From Versatilivorator sp963663845 (lineage in GTDB: Bacteria > Acidobacteriota > Terriglobia > Versatilivoradales > Versatilivoraceae): 64,000 nucleotides of DNA. The position numbers were made by a program, and so were the translations under genes. The stretch lies in NCBI GenBank assembly GCA_963663845.2, contig OY760650.2:3348001-3412000 (forward strand), given 5' to 3'. Positions 7,976 to 16,153 of the stretch are shown here, one piece after another (position 1 is the first letter of the stretch; every line of letters begins with the position of its first letter). The notes under the pieces are model-generated. The model did not search any database and was not told the origin of the DNA. It was given only the letters and a program-made list of their open reading frames with translations.

Positions 7976-10236
7976 TTGCGGTCGATACCAATCAAAAAAG
8001 GGGCCGGTCCGGGCCGGCGGCTTCGCCGCCGTCTTCCGAGAGACTCGAAGGCGCCATCGAGCGGGTCACCTTCTTCAGCGAAGAGAACGGGTTCTGTGTG
8101 CTTCAGGTCAAGGTGAAGGGGCAACGCGAGCTGGCGACCGTGGTGGGTTCGGCGCCGGCCGTCAACTCCGGAGAGTGGCTCAGCGCCGAAGGGGCCTGGG
8201 TCATCGACAGGAACCACGGGCGGCAGTTCAAGGCGGACCAGCTCAGATGCATCCCGCCCAGCACCGCCGAGGGCATCGAAAAGTACCTGGCCAGCGGCAT
8301 GGTCAAGGGCATTGGACCGGTCTACGCCCGAAAGCTGGTGCGGAAATTCGGCGAGGAGATCTTCGAGATCATCGAGGAGCACCCTGCCTGCCTGGAAGCC
8401 GTCGAGGGTATCGGACCGGGCCGCAGGAGGCGTATCACTCAGGCCTGGTCGGATCAGAAGGCGATCCGGGAGATCATGCTCTTCCTCCACTCTCACGGTG
8501 TCGGAACCCGGCGGGCCGCGCGGATCTACAGAACCTACGGGTCCAATGCCGTGGCCCGGGTCCGGGAGAATCCCTACCGGCTGAGCCAGGACATCACCGG
8601 AATCGGGTTCAAGACGGCCGACCGGATCGCCGCCAATTTGGGGATCTCGCGGGACTCCGCCCTGCGGGCCCGGGCCGGTCTCAACCATGTCTTGCTGGAA
8701 GCGACCCAGGCCGGCCACTGTGCGCTTCCCGCCTCACAACTTCACCAGGAAGCCGTGAAGATCCTTGAAATCTCCGAGGCCATCGTGGAAGAGGCCCTGG
8801 CCTGGATGATTGCGCAAGGACAACTGCTGCGGGAAAACCTGGAAGGGGAAGACCTGGTCTTCTTGCCCCACCTGGCGAGCGCCGAGAGGGTCATCGCGGC
8901 CAGGATCGGCCAGTTGGCCCGGAGCCGGGCCGACTATCCGCCGATCGACCTGGAAAAGGCCATTGCCTGGTGCCGGCAGCGGTCGGGCAAGATCCTGGCG
9001 GAAAGTCAGCGAGAGGCTCTGGCGCAGGCCTTGAGCCACCGGGTTCTGGTGATCACGGGAGGACCCGGGGTGGGCAAGACCACCCTGATGAACTCGATCC
9101 TGATGATCCTCAGAGCCAAGAAGGTGAAATGCCTGCTGTGCGCTCCCACCGGCCGGGCGGCCAAGCGGCTTTCCCAGGCCACCGGACTGGAAGCCAAGAC
9201 CATCCACCGCATGCTGGAGGTCATACCGGCCACCGGTCGATTCGCCAGGAACCGGCGCAATCCCCTGCAATGCGACCTCATGGTGGTGGACGAGTGCTCC
9301 ATGCTGGACGTCCCGCTCATGAGCGCTCTGCTGGCCGCCCATCCCGCGCGTGGCTCGCTGATTCTGGTTGGCGACGCCGATCAGCTTCCCTCGGTGGGGC
9401 CGGGGATGGTGCTGCAGCACGTGATCGCCAGCGGGGTGGCGCCGGTGGTCCGGTTGAAGGAAGTCTTTCGTCAATCCAGAGGCAGCCGGATCATTACCAC
9501 CGCCCACGAAGTCAATAGCGGCCGGGCTCCGGCCCCGATCTCGGGGCCTTCTCCCGACTCGGACTTCTACTTCCTGGAGAGGGAAGACCCGGAGCAGATC
9601 GCGGGGCTGATGTCGAGGTTGATCCGGGAAAGGATCCCCAGGCGGCTGGGCGTCGACGCCATCCGCGACATTCAGGTCCTCTGTCCCATGCATCGCGGGT
9701 CGCTGGGGGGCCGGGAGGTGAACCGGAGGCTGCAGGAACTCCTCAACCCCGCTCGGCCGGGGCGGGAGGAGGTCGAGAAGTTCGGATGGAAATTCCGCGT
9801 CGGGGACAAGGTCATTCAGATGGAGAACAACTACGACAAGAACGTCTTCAACGGCGACATGGGGCGGATAGAAATGGTCGACCCCGTGGACAAGGGCGTG
9901 GCCATCCGATTCGAGAGCCGGAAAGTGATCTACGACTTCAACGAGCTGGATCAACTGGCTCCCGGATACGCCATCTCGGTTCACAAGAGCCAGGGGTCCG
10001 AATTCCCGGTGGTGGTCATTCCCCTGGCCATGCAGCAGTACCTGCTGCTCCAGCGCAACCTCATCTACACCGGGATCACTCGGGGGAAGAAGCTGGTGGT
10101 GGTCATCGGACAGGCCCGGGCGCTGCAGGCGGCGGTCAGGAACGACAAGCAGGAGCGCCGCTACTCGGGACTCCTGAGCCGGTTGCGGGGTGGTGCGGCC
10201 TCTGCGGTGCAACCCTGGGATCCTGTCCCGGAATAG
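7972..10236 (+). CDS. recD2: RecD2-type 5'-3' DNA helicase with VapC-like N-terminal stump
   Basis: About 754 residues. The N-terminal OB-like part (LEGAIERVTFFSEENGFCVLQV) and helix-hairpin-helix region are those of RecD2, the RecBC-independent SF1B helicase involved in DNA repair. Helicase motifs: Walker A GGPGVGKTT (about 362-370), motif II DECSM (about 439), motif III GDADQLPSVGPG, and motif V/VI VHKSQGSEFP (about 668). The best start is TTG at 7972, overlapping the VapB stop by four bases with GGAGAG just upstream; the next possible start (GTG at 8098) would cut into the conserved N-terminal domain. Translation from TTG gives MIAVDTN, the classic first strand of a VapC PIN domain with its first catalytic Asp, then a short Arg/Pro-rich linker into RecD2. 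This looks like a deletion that removed VapC and joined its start to recD2. Confidence 0.9.
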   Translation: MIAVDTNQKRGRSGPAASPPSSERLEGAIERVTFFSEENGFCVLQVKVKGQRELATVVGSAPAVNSGEWLSAEGAWVIDRNHGRQFKADQLRCIPPSTAEGIEKYLASGMVKGIGPVYARKLVRKFGEEIFEIIEEHPACLEAVEGIGPGRRRRITQAWSDQKAIREIMLFLHSHGVGTRRAARIYRTYGSNAVARVRENPYRLSQDITGIGFKTADRIAANLGISRDSALRARAGLNHVLLEATQAGHCALPASQLHQEAVKILEISEAIVEEALAWMIAQGQLLRENLEGEDLVFLPHLASAERVIAARIGQLARSRADYPPIDLEKAIAWCRQRSGKILAESQREALAQALSHRVLVITGGPGVGKTTLMNSILMILRAKKVKCLLCAPTGRAAKRLSQATGLEAKTIHRMLEVIPATGRFARNRRNPLQCDLMVVDECSMLDVPLMSALLAAHPARGSLILVGDADQLPSVGPGMVLQHVIASGVAPVVRLKEVFRQSRGSRIITTAHEVNSGRAPAPISGPSPDSDFYFLEREDPEQIAGLMSRLIRERIPRRLGVDAIRDIQVLCPMHRGSLGGREVNRRLQELLNPARPGREEVEKFGWKFRVGDKVIQMENNYDKNVFNGDMGRIEMVDPVDKGVAIRFESRKVIYDFNELDQLAPGYAISVHKSQGSEFPVVVIPLAMQQYLLLQRNLIYTGITRGKKLVVVIGQARALQAAVRNDKQERRYSGLLSRLRGGAASAVQPWDPVPE

Positions 10237-10244
10237 GATTACCA

Positions 10245-10275
10245 TAGAAAGACGAACCACCAATGGACTCGAATG
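10245..10275 (+). repeat. Partial 'gaaccac(g/c)aatg...cgaatgaacac' interspersed repeat
   Basis: The bases just after recD2 (acgaaccaccaatgg, cgaatgaacacc) match a short repeat seen near 21.85, 38.43, 56.03 and 56.46 kb. An ATG at 10273 lies inside it, which argues against that codon being the start of the next gene. Confidence 0.5.
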
Positions 10276-10434
10276 AACACCAATAGCGTTGACCCGGGGA
10301 AGCCGGGCGGTCTCAGGAACCGGCTCTCGAATTGCCGGAAGCGGCTCGGCCCCCTCAGCCGGAACCAATCCCACCAAGTCGTCTCCGCAGAATCAAGGTC
10401 CCGGGCGCCAGGGCCGGCCCGGACCGGGAGACCC

Positions 10435-11487
10435 TTGCTCAGATCGGCAGGGACTTGGACGGGCCGCGCCGCCATTGCGTTGGCCGGCGGTCTCGTCTGG
10501 TTGCTGCTTGGCGTTGTTCACCAGGGAGCCGAACGATACGTGGCCATCGACAACGTCTGCGCCTGGCCCAACCTGACCCTGATGCCGGACGGGAGCGTGG
10601 TGGCGACCATCTTCAACCGGCCCTATCACGGCTTGGGCGTCGGCGACGTGGAGTGCTGGTCCAGCCGGGACGGCCGCCTCTGGGAAAAACGGGGCAGCCC
10701 GGCCGTTCACGAAGGACAAAGCAACCGGATGAACGTGGCGGCCGGATTGGCCCACGACGGATCCCTGGTGGTGCTGGCCTCGGGATGGGGCGGCCGTGAT
10801 TTCCGGGAAGAGATCCTGCCCACCCTGGTGGCGCGATCATCGGACGGCGGCAGGAGTTGGCATCGGTCCTCCAAGGTGCAGTTGCCGGAGGGGGTGGATT
10901 TTCTGATTCCCTTCGGAGACATCGTTCGGGGAGAAGGCCAACTGCTGGCGGCCAGCTTCTACCATGAGGTCCCGGGGAAGGCCAACGCCTACCTGTTGTT
11001 CAGCCGGGACGACGGGCGGAGCTGGGGCGACGCCGTCAAGCTGGCGCCCGATGACTACAACGAGACGGCCCTGCTGCGGCTGGGACCCGACCGCTGGCTG
11101 GCCGCCTCCCGGAGTCACGCCGACGGCCACCTGGCGCTCTATGTCTCGGAAGACGAAGGAAGACACTGGGCCAGGTCGGGACTCCTGACGCTTCCCGGCC
11201 ACCATCCGGCCCACCTGCTGGAGATGGCCGATGAGCGGGTTCTACTGACCTACGGAATTCGGGAGAAGGGGCACCACGGCATCGGCTACCGTACCAGTCG
11301 GGACCAGGGCCGGACCTGGAGCCGTCCCACCCGGATCGTCAACCTCGAGGAAACCACCGACGGAGGATACCCCTCTACCGTCCAGTTGACCGATGGAACC
11401 CTGTTGACCGCCTACTACAGCAACCGGGTTCCCCAGCACCAGCGCTACCACATGGGCGCGGTGCGCTGGGTCTTGGAGAAGGAGTAG
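10435..11487 (+). CDS. Exported sialidase/neuraminidase-fold (BNR/Asp-box) protein
   Basis: About 350 residues from a TTG at 10435 with GGGAG six bases upstream; this start gives an N terminus with a hydrophobic stretch (AIALAGGLVWLLLGVV) typical of a signal peptide or anchor. The frame is open from an ATG at 10273, but that ATG sits in an interspersed repeat and the extra 54 residues look non-coding. Five Asp-box-like motifs mark a sialidase-type beta-propeller: SRDGRLWE, SSDGGRSWH, SRDDGRSWG, SEDEGRHWA and SRDQGRTWS. Such proteins include exo-sialidases and other propeller hydrolases acting on extracellular glycans. I cannot identify a full Arg triad with confidence, so enzymatic activity is uncertain. 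Confidence 0.8.
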   Translation: MLRSAGTWTGRAAIALAGGLVWLLLGVVHQGAERYVAIDNVCAWPNLTLMPDGSVVATIFNRPYHGLGVGDVECWSSRDGRLWEKRGSPAVHEGQSNRMNVAAGLAHDGSLVVLASGWGGRDFREEILPTLVARSSDGGRSWHRSSKVQLPEGVDFLIPFGDIVRGEGQLLAASFYHEVPGKANAYLLFSRDDGRSWGDAVKLAPDDYNETALLRLGPDRWLAASRSHADGHLALYVSEDEGRHWARSGLLTLPGHHPAHLLEMADERVLLTYGIREKGHHGIGYRTSRDQGRTWSRPTRIVNLEETTDGGYPSTVQLTDGTLLTAYYSNRVPQHQRYHMGAVRWVLEKE

Positions 11488-11725
11488 CCCCGGCTCTTTG
11501 CCCGTTTGGCCCTTGATTGCACATTGGGTAGGTTCCCTTCCAATCTCAGCAACATAACCTCCTTATCGAATGGTTGCGGAAGAGTCTCTGGTGGAGGCGG
11601 CTGATAGAGGCGGCGACAACCGAATACACCTCATATGTTACTGAAATTAAATGACTTGTATCCAATATAGAGAACATACTTGCCCCAAGGAGTTTCATAG
11701 ATCCCGATCCTGTGTCGGATGCGGT
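11488..11725. other. AT-rich intergenic region at the edge of a low-GC island
   Basis: Base composition drops visibly from here, with tracts such as 'gttactgaaattaaatgacttg'. I see no gene, hairpin or direct repeat that would mark an attachment site. Confidence 0.4.
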
Positions 11726-12316
11726 TCATGATGCGTCGAGAATTCTCTTGACGAGTCGGTAGACCGTCGTGCCACCCGGAGTGCGTGGCCAATCGGCGCA
11801 TGGAGGGCTGTCGCGTAACTTTGCGCGCTGGATTGCTTGCTGAATTCGGGGCTCGGTGAACCTGTGGACGGCGATGTCTTTGTTATAGTCGGGCAGGTGT
11901 CTTTCCAACCGATCGGAACAATTGTGTGATGTGATGTTGCTGGCATCCTCGAAATGCAATAGAAGCCAATATTCGAACTTGGGGTTGCTGAGGGCGAATC
12001 CTCGATTGTCCTGCTCCTGAGACCAAGCATCCAGCTCGGTGAAGTGTTTGTCGGGCCACTTGTCCTTGTCAACGACGAGCCAGAATTCGTCAGCTAACCT
12101 CGGTGATTCGTTCATGAGGTGCTTCTTCATCCGCTCCAAGACCTGTAGTGGCGAGCTTCTGTGGTGATCTCCCAGACACTTTACCGTGACCTCGTTCCTA
12201 TTGAAAATAGCGAAGTACTGAGGCTCAGTCTTGATGCCTTCAACTGCGATGACGAACAGCTTCCGATAGCGTCGAGTCCCGGGTGATCTTTGGAATTTGC
12301 GTCTACTCCGCCCCAT
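11726..12316 (-). CDS. rloB: RloB-family protein (AbiL-like defence pair, second gene)
   Basis: About 196 residues matching RloB: an N-terminal basic stretch, then the strand KLFVIAVEGIKTEPQYF (the EG.TE..YF signature), a central DEFWLVVDKDKW segment with acidic residues as in TOPRIM-like nucleases, and SNPKFEYWLLLHFED. RloB partners an AAA15-type ATPase (RloA) in restriction-linked and abortive-infection loci; the AbiL phage-resistance pair has the same make-up. The ATG at 12316 shares one base with the TGA of the ATPase gene, so translation is coupled (a GTG lies one codon earlier). The conserved Glu and Asp-x-Asp residues suggest a TOPRIM-type active site; that is inference. Codon use is AT-richer than in surrounding genes, consistent with acquisition. 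Confidence 0.85.
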   Translation of the reverse strand: MGRSRRKFQRSPGTRRYRKLFVIAVEGIKTEPQYFAIFNRNEVTVKCLGDHHRSSPLQVLERMKKHLMNESPRLADEFWLVVDKDKWPDKHFTELDAWSQEQDNRGFALSNPKFEYWLLLHFEDASNITSHNCSDRLERHLPDYNKDIAVHRFTEPRIQQAIQRAKLRDSPPCADWPRTPGGTTVYRLVKRILDAS

Positions 12317-13662
12317 CACTTATCCCCATCACCGCTCTCCGTGAGGAGGGGATCTTTCAGAGCTCCTCCCTCCAAGATGCGTGGGATTCCTCCCAGTCGT
12401 CCCTGCAAATAGCTTTTTCGGATGTCCTTGTCGTAACGGATGTCCTTGTACTCACTGAAAGAAAGTAGATTTGAGGCACCGGAAGCACCTCGTTCCGCCA
12501 CCCACATTTCATCCCGGCGAAGCAATTGCTGATCCATGAGCAGAACATCATGAGTAGTCAACAGCAACTGCGATCTGGTTTGCGTCGTGCAGGTGTTCAG
12601 ATATTTATCAAGCAGGCTCCTGATCAACAGCGTATGAAGACTACGGTCTACCTCGTCGACGACATACACCGTTTTTGAACATCCTCTAAAAAGGTCGAGA
12701 AAAGCCGGCAGCAGATCGATCATTCGCCGTGAGCCGTCTGACTCGTGGCGCATCTCAAATTTGGCTTCAGACCCATCAGGTCTTCGATGGAAGGTCACCA
12801 GCTTCTTCGCGATCAGTTTGTCATTCTTGCGTGTGACGACAAAGCGTTCCTTGCCAGGTTCTTCTATTAATCGAACGGTCCTTCCTTCTCCGACTTCTTC
12901 CTCGATTTTGGTTCTCTGGGACTCCGATTGAGGAATGCTGTCAAATGGAATCTCCTCTCCGCCCAGGTGGGCGATCCCAGAATCGAGCTGAGGCAATGTC
13001 TCGTTCATGATGGCATAGAGGGGATTCTCTTCTTCCAAGAACTGCTCGAACGGCTCGAAACGAGAGTCGGGTGCAATCAGCTTAAGCGTATCCTTGAACC
13101 AGTCATATACCGGTCGGAAGTTGTCTACCCTCTGAGAAACAGAGTTGGTCAGAAAAAGCTGATTGTTTCGGGTCCCCTTGAACGCGAACTTAATGAATTG
13201 ATCTTTAGCCAACGATTTATCAATGTTGGGATTTCCATCGCGACGGTCAAAGAGAGTCGTTTCACTGTTGCTTGTGATCACAACCAGCTTCTCTTCCAGG
13301 ATAGCTTTGCGGGTAACCGCAAAGCTGAACTCGTAAATGCGCTCGTCGATTAGCAACTCAAACGCAAAGCGTGTAGGCTGATCTGTCTCGCCGGGATCCA
13401 AACGAAAGGCCTCCACACCAATGGGGCTGTCGGGCTGAGTACCCCTGACGACCAACGTCTTCGCGAAATGCAAGGCCTTGAACAAGTTGGTTTTGCCCGA
13501 GGCATTGCCGCCGTAGATTGCTACGATTGGAAGTATTCCCGTTTGGTACTTGCGCAACCTGGCAACCCGTTTACCGTGCTGACGCTCTCTACTTGCAACC
13601 ATCGAAAGAGTGACTTTGTTGCGGAATGACATCCAGTTTTCAATCGAGAAACTCACGATCAT
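12316..13662 (-). CDS. rloA: RloA-like AAA15 ATPase (AbiL-like defence pair, first gene)
   Basis: 448 residues of an ABC/SMC-like ATPase of the AAA15 class. It starts MIVSFSIENWMSFRNKVTLSM, the usual N-terminal strand of this family, then Walker A YGGNASGKTNLFKAL near residue 50. A late RMIDLLPAFLDLFRG segment and VYVVDEVDRSLHTLLIRSLLD give a Walker B with catalytic Glu-Val-Asp, and LLLTTHDVLLMDQQLLRRDEMW is the switch-His region. These are the overcoming-lysogenization-defect-like ATPases that work with a nuclease partner, here RloB immediately downstream. Likely role: phage or plasmid defence. GC content is clearly below that of flanking metabolic genes. All ATPase motifs look intact, so the pair appears functional. 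Confidence 0.88.
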   Translation of the reverse strand: MIVSFSIENWMSFRNKVTLSMVASRERQHGKRVARLRKYQTGILPIVAIYGGNASGKTNLFKALHFAKTLVVRGTQPDSPIGVEAFRLDPGETDQPTRFAFELLIDERIYEFSFAVTRKAILEEKLVVITSNSETTLFDRRDGNPNIDKSLAKDQFIKFAFKGTRNNQLFLTNSVSQRVDNFRPVYDWFKDTLKLIAPDSRFEPFEQFLEEENPLYAIMNETLPQLDSGIAHLGGEEIPFDSIPQSESQRTKIEEEVGEGRTVRLIEEPGKERFVVTRKNDKLIAKKLVTFHRRPDGSEAKFEMRHESDGSRRMIDLLPAFLDLFRGCSKTVYVVDEVDRSLHTLLIRSLLDKYLNTCTTQTRSQLLLTTHDVLLMDQQLLRRDEMWVAERGASGASNLLSFSEYKDIRYDKDIRKSYLQGRLGGIPRILEGGALKDPLLTESGDGDK

Positions 13663-13981
13663 CGCGCTGCCTCCTGGAGTGAAAGATCCCTTATCACACC
13701 TGGAATTTGCGGGGTTTTGTCTAATAAGTCAATCTTAAAGAGAAAATATCTCTTAAAGAGCAAGTTCCTGTGATGCGGCATTTGTCGTTCTTAGCATGAG
13801 AGTCTCTTTTCCGGTCGATCAAGCAACCGGCATTACAGATGACGTTTAGGTTGTTGGGGTTGTTGCTGAAGCGGTAGACAGTTTGCGTGAGCAAGAAGAG
13901 GGAGTGGGAAAAGAACGTTGTCGAATAACGAGAATTACCTAATTTGGGAATTCCGCAATGTATTGACCAAAATAGTCGGAG
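13663..13981. other. AT-rich intergenic region upstream of rloA
   Basis: This gap holds a tandem pair of TCTTAAAGAG decamers separated by seven bases (around 13733-13760), between which AGAGA and TCTCT form a small palindrome. It lies about 70-100 bases upstream of the rloA start and could be an operator or promoter element for the defence pair. No gene is visible. Confidence 0.35.
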
Positions 13982-14557
13982 TCAGTGCTCGGGCACCATC
14001 AGGACACTGCAAGTCGGGCCGCGCCATTCAAGAAGCACGCCAGCTTCAGCATCACGGAGGCTCCCCAGCTTGGGTGGGTTATCGGGATCGGCGCACGCTT
14101 GATCGAGTTGTTCTTGAATGAGACCTTTGGCGCGACGAAGGTCTGCGCCAGTCAGGTCTGCATCGATAAGGACGGCTCCCCCTAATTTGGCTCCAATTAG
14201 CTTGGCCCCTTTTAGGTTGGCTTCCGTTAGGCGGGCTTTGCACAGGTCAGCGTTAATCAGGAAGGCATTCGTCAGAGTGGCTCCCCACAACTCTGCCCCG
14301 GAGAGCGAGATGCCTATTAGATTTGCTCCGGGTGGTAAAGAAAGAAACCCAAGGGTCTCGCGATGTTTCTTTGGGAAAATACACTGGCGAAGATTATTCC
14401 CGGTAAGGTAAGTCGATAAGGTAGTCACCCAACTAAAGCAGCCTTTACCATCAAAATCTCGATTGAGATACTGCACAGCCTGCCGGACGCCACTTCCTCC
14501 GCTACCCGGAGCCTCGTCGTTTAGGCTAGGGCTACTTTCTGATCTGTCCGCCTTCAC
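13982..14557 (-). CDS. Pentapeptide-repeat protein, C-terminal part after an in-frame amber codon
   Basis: 191 residues from a GTG. A run of pentapeptide repeats is obvious: ANLIGISLSGAELWGATLTNAFLINADLCKARLTEANLKGAKLIGAKLGG, then VLIDADLTGADLRRAK, which folds as a right-handed quadrilateral beta-helix. Upstream, APGSGGSGVRQAVQYLNRD matches the linker that in related proteins follows a membrane anchor. That anchor is encoded just upstream in the same frame but separated by a single TAG at 14561-14563. So this is either the second half of a broken gene or a re-initiated product from the GTG six bases past the stop. Pentapeptide proteins of this kind have no firm general function. Confidence 0.7.
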   Translation of the reverse strand: MKADRSESSPSLNDEAPGSGGSGVRQAVQYLNRDFDGKGCFSWVTTLSTYLTGNNLRQCIFPKKHRETLGFLSLPPGANLIGISLSGAELWGATLTNAFLINADLCKARLTEANLKGAKLIGAKLGGAVLIDADLTGADLRRAKGLIQEQLDQACADPDNPPKLGSLRDAEAGVLLEWRGPTCSVLMVPEH

Positions 14558-14560
14558 GCC

Positions 14561-14812
14561 CTATATAGTATTCCAAGCACGAAATATCCTCTCTGTTTGC
14601 CGATCCTCAAGTTCGATCATTAACCCGATCAATGTCACGAATAGCCCAATAAAGGTCAGAAAGATGCCCCAAGGAGCAAAGTTGTGTACAAATCGGTTCA
14701 ACGTAATAGCAACCTGGGCGACACTCTTTGTTCCTCTGTGAATGATTGACAAGACTCTTAACCCTACTGGTGTGTACCGCCCCGTTTTCTTAAGTGCAGA
14801 GGTGTTCGCCAT
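14561..14812 (-). CDS. Membrane anchor half of the pentapeptide-repeat protein
   Basis: About 83 residues. It has a good AAGGAGG Shine-Dalgarno before GTG-ATG at 14815/14812. A transmembrane helix is clear (WGIFLTFIGLFVTLIGLMIEL), followed by EDRQTERIFRAWNTI and then TAG. In related proteins the 'ERI.RAW' segment continues straight into a linker and pentapeptide repeats, exactly what follows here in the same reading frame after the TAG. I therefore read it as the N-terminal part of a once-continuous gene of about 277 codons. Alternatives are genuine split expression by re-initiation, or occasional amber readthrough. It lies in the low-GC island beside the RloAB pair. Confidence 0.6.
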   Translation of the reverse strand: MANTSALKKTGRYTPVGLRVLSIIHRGTKSVAQVAITLNRFVHNFAPWGIFLTFIGLFVTLIGLMIELEDRQTERIFRAWNTI

Positions 14813-14849
14813 CACAGATCCTCCTTCTCGGTTGTGACTTCGGCAAGAC

Positions 14850-15063
14850 CAGTCCTAGAAACAGGCGGCGGCATCACCCTCCACGGTGACTGCTGAATCG
14901 CCATATCCCCGGCTTCTTCCTTCCCGTCCGCGTCCTCTCCCACCTGTTCCCCCACCTCAAGACCGTGACTCTCTCAGTCGAAGAGTTCATCCGATGCTTC
15001 CTGTTCCATATCCTGCCCGGCGACTTCCACTGCATCCACCATGTCGTGCTCCCCGCCTGCCGC
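14850..15063 (+). pseudogene. IS91-family transposase remnant
   Basis: Short, decayed stretches recall IS91-type (Y2) transposases. Around 14864 a frame reads GGGITLHGD, then from about 14893 another reads LNRHIPGFFLPVRVLS, followed without gap by HLFPHLKTVTLSVEEFIRCFLFHILP and GDFHCIHHVVLPACR before a stop at 15061-15063. FLPVRVLS and TLSVEEFIRRFLLHVLP-like blocks are normally well separated in the intact protein, so this copy has an internal deletion and at least one frameshift. It supports past mobile-element activity in the island. Identification rests on remembered family motifs only. Confidence 0.55.
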
Positions 15064-15195
15064 TAACCAAAAAAGGCTCTTACTTAGCCCATCTTTAACA
15101 GTGCTTTCAACTACACGTTTATTATCAACACCTTACAAGGGAAGAAACGCTCTTCTGGCACTACAAACCGGTTGAAACCGGAGATTTCGGGAAAC

Positions 15196-16107
15196 TCAGA
15201 CAATCATCTTGCGGACGCCTCCTGGAGCGGGATCAACGCCCAGGGCGTCGTAGATGGCCCTCTGATCGGGTTCGGCCCTGGTGGCTTTGCGGACGTGCAA
15301 GGTCCGCCCGTCCTTGCGCCGGAAGGTCACCGTCACCCGCTGCTGCCCCTCCAGGATGCCCCGCAACGTGGTCCAACTGGAGGTGTCACCCGTTTGCCTG
15401 AGCCGCTTGCGGATGACCTGCACCAGTTGATAGGCGATGACCGTCAGGAACAGGTGGCCCTCCGAGCGCACCGGCTTGTGGTGGTAGATGGGCCGCAGGC
15501 CCAACTCGGACTTCAGGGAGCGAAACACCGCCTCCACGTCGGTCAGCAGGGTGTAGGTGCGCCATAGGCTCTCCTCATCCCAGTCGGTCTGATTGCTGCG
15601 CAGACAGTAGACCCCCGGATGAGTGGCCATCGAGCCCTGGCGGGGACGGGGCTTCCAGGTCACCTCCGTTGCCTTGCGGCCGCTCTCATCGGTGAGGACC
15701 TCGACGGTGTAGTGTTGCGCCACCCTGCGGCACTGCTCCTTCAGCCGTCCGATCCTCTCCCGGACCCTCTCGACGCCCTTGTGAGCCCGCGGCCGGCTCA
15801 GCCCCTCGGAGAGGCGGGTGAGCCCCTGCTCGAAGCGCCGGCTGAAGCGCTCCAGGATGCCCTTCTCCTTCTCGGCACGCTTTTGGGAGCAGCAGTAGAG
15901 ACGCACTTCCTCTCCATCCTCCGAGACCTCCTTGTGGATCTCTACGGTGGCCTGGGAAGCCGTCTCCACCGCCACGGCCGCCTCGGGGTCGAACTGACGC
16001 AGACCTTGGCGGCTGGCCACCAGGTAGCGGTATCCTTCCTCTCTCAACCACTCAATGCGATCCTCGGTCGCCACTCCCCGATCCATCACCACCAGCGCGC
16101 CCTGCAC
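15196..16107 (-). pseudogene. IS1634-family (IS4-group) transposase, N-terminally truncated
   Basis: 303 residues of the C-terminal part of a DDE transposase. Visible: VVMDRGVATEDRIEWL with a catalytic Asp, the KEKGILERFSRRFEQGLTRLSEGL coiled region, and VEAVFRSLKSELGLRPIYHHKPVRSEGHLFLTVIAYQL with the catalytic Glu and its Y-x(2)-K-like downstream signature. Intact members run to about 550-600 residues, so about 250 N-terminal residues including the first Asp are missing; upstream bases soon enter the downstream flank of the next flavoprotein gene. I see no convincing terminal inverted repeats. The copy is presumably inactive. GC content here is again high, unlike the neighbouring defence genes. 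Confidence 0.75.
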
Positions 16108-16153
16108 TCTTCTTCAAAGTGAGCCCCGGTGCAATAAGCGGGCTCCGCAGCAG

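Noticed and set aside
10273..10434. N-terminal extension of the sialidase-fold gene
   Set aside because: The ATG lies in an interspersed repeat and the 54 residues look non-coding; the TTG at 10435 has a ribosome site and leads directly into the hydrophobic signal.
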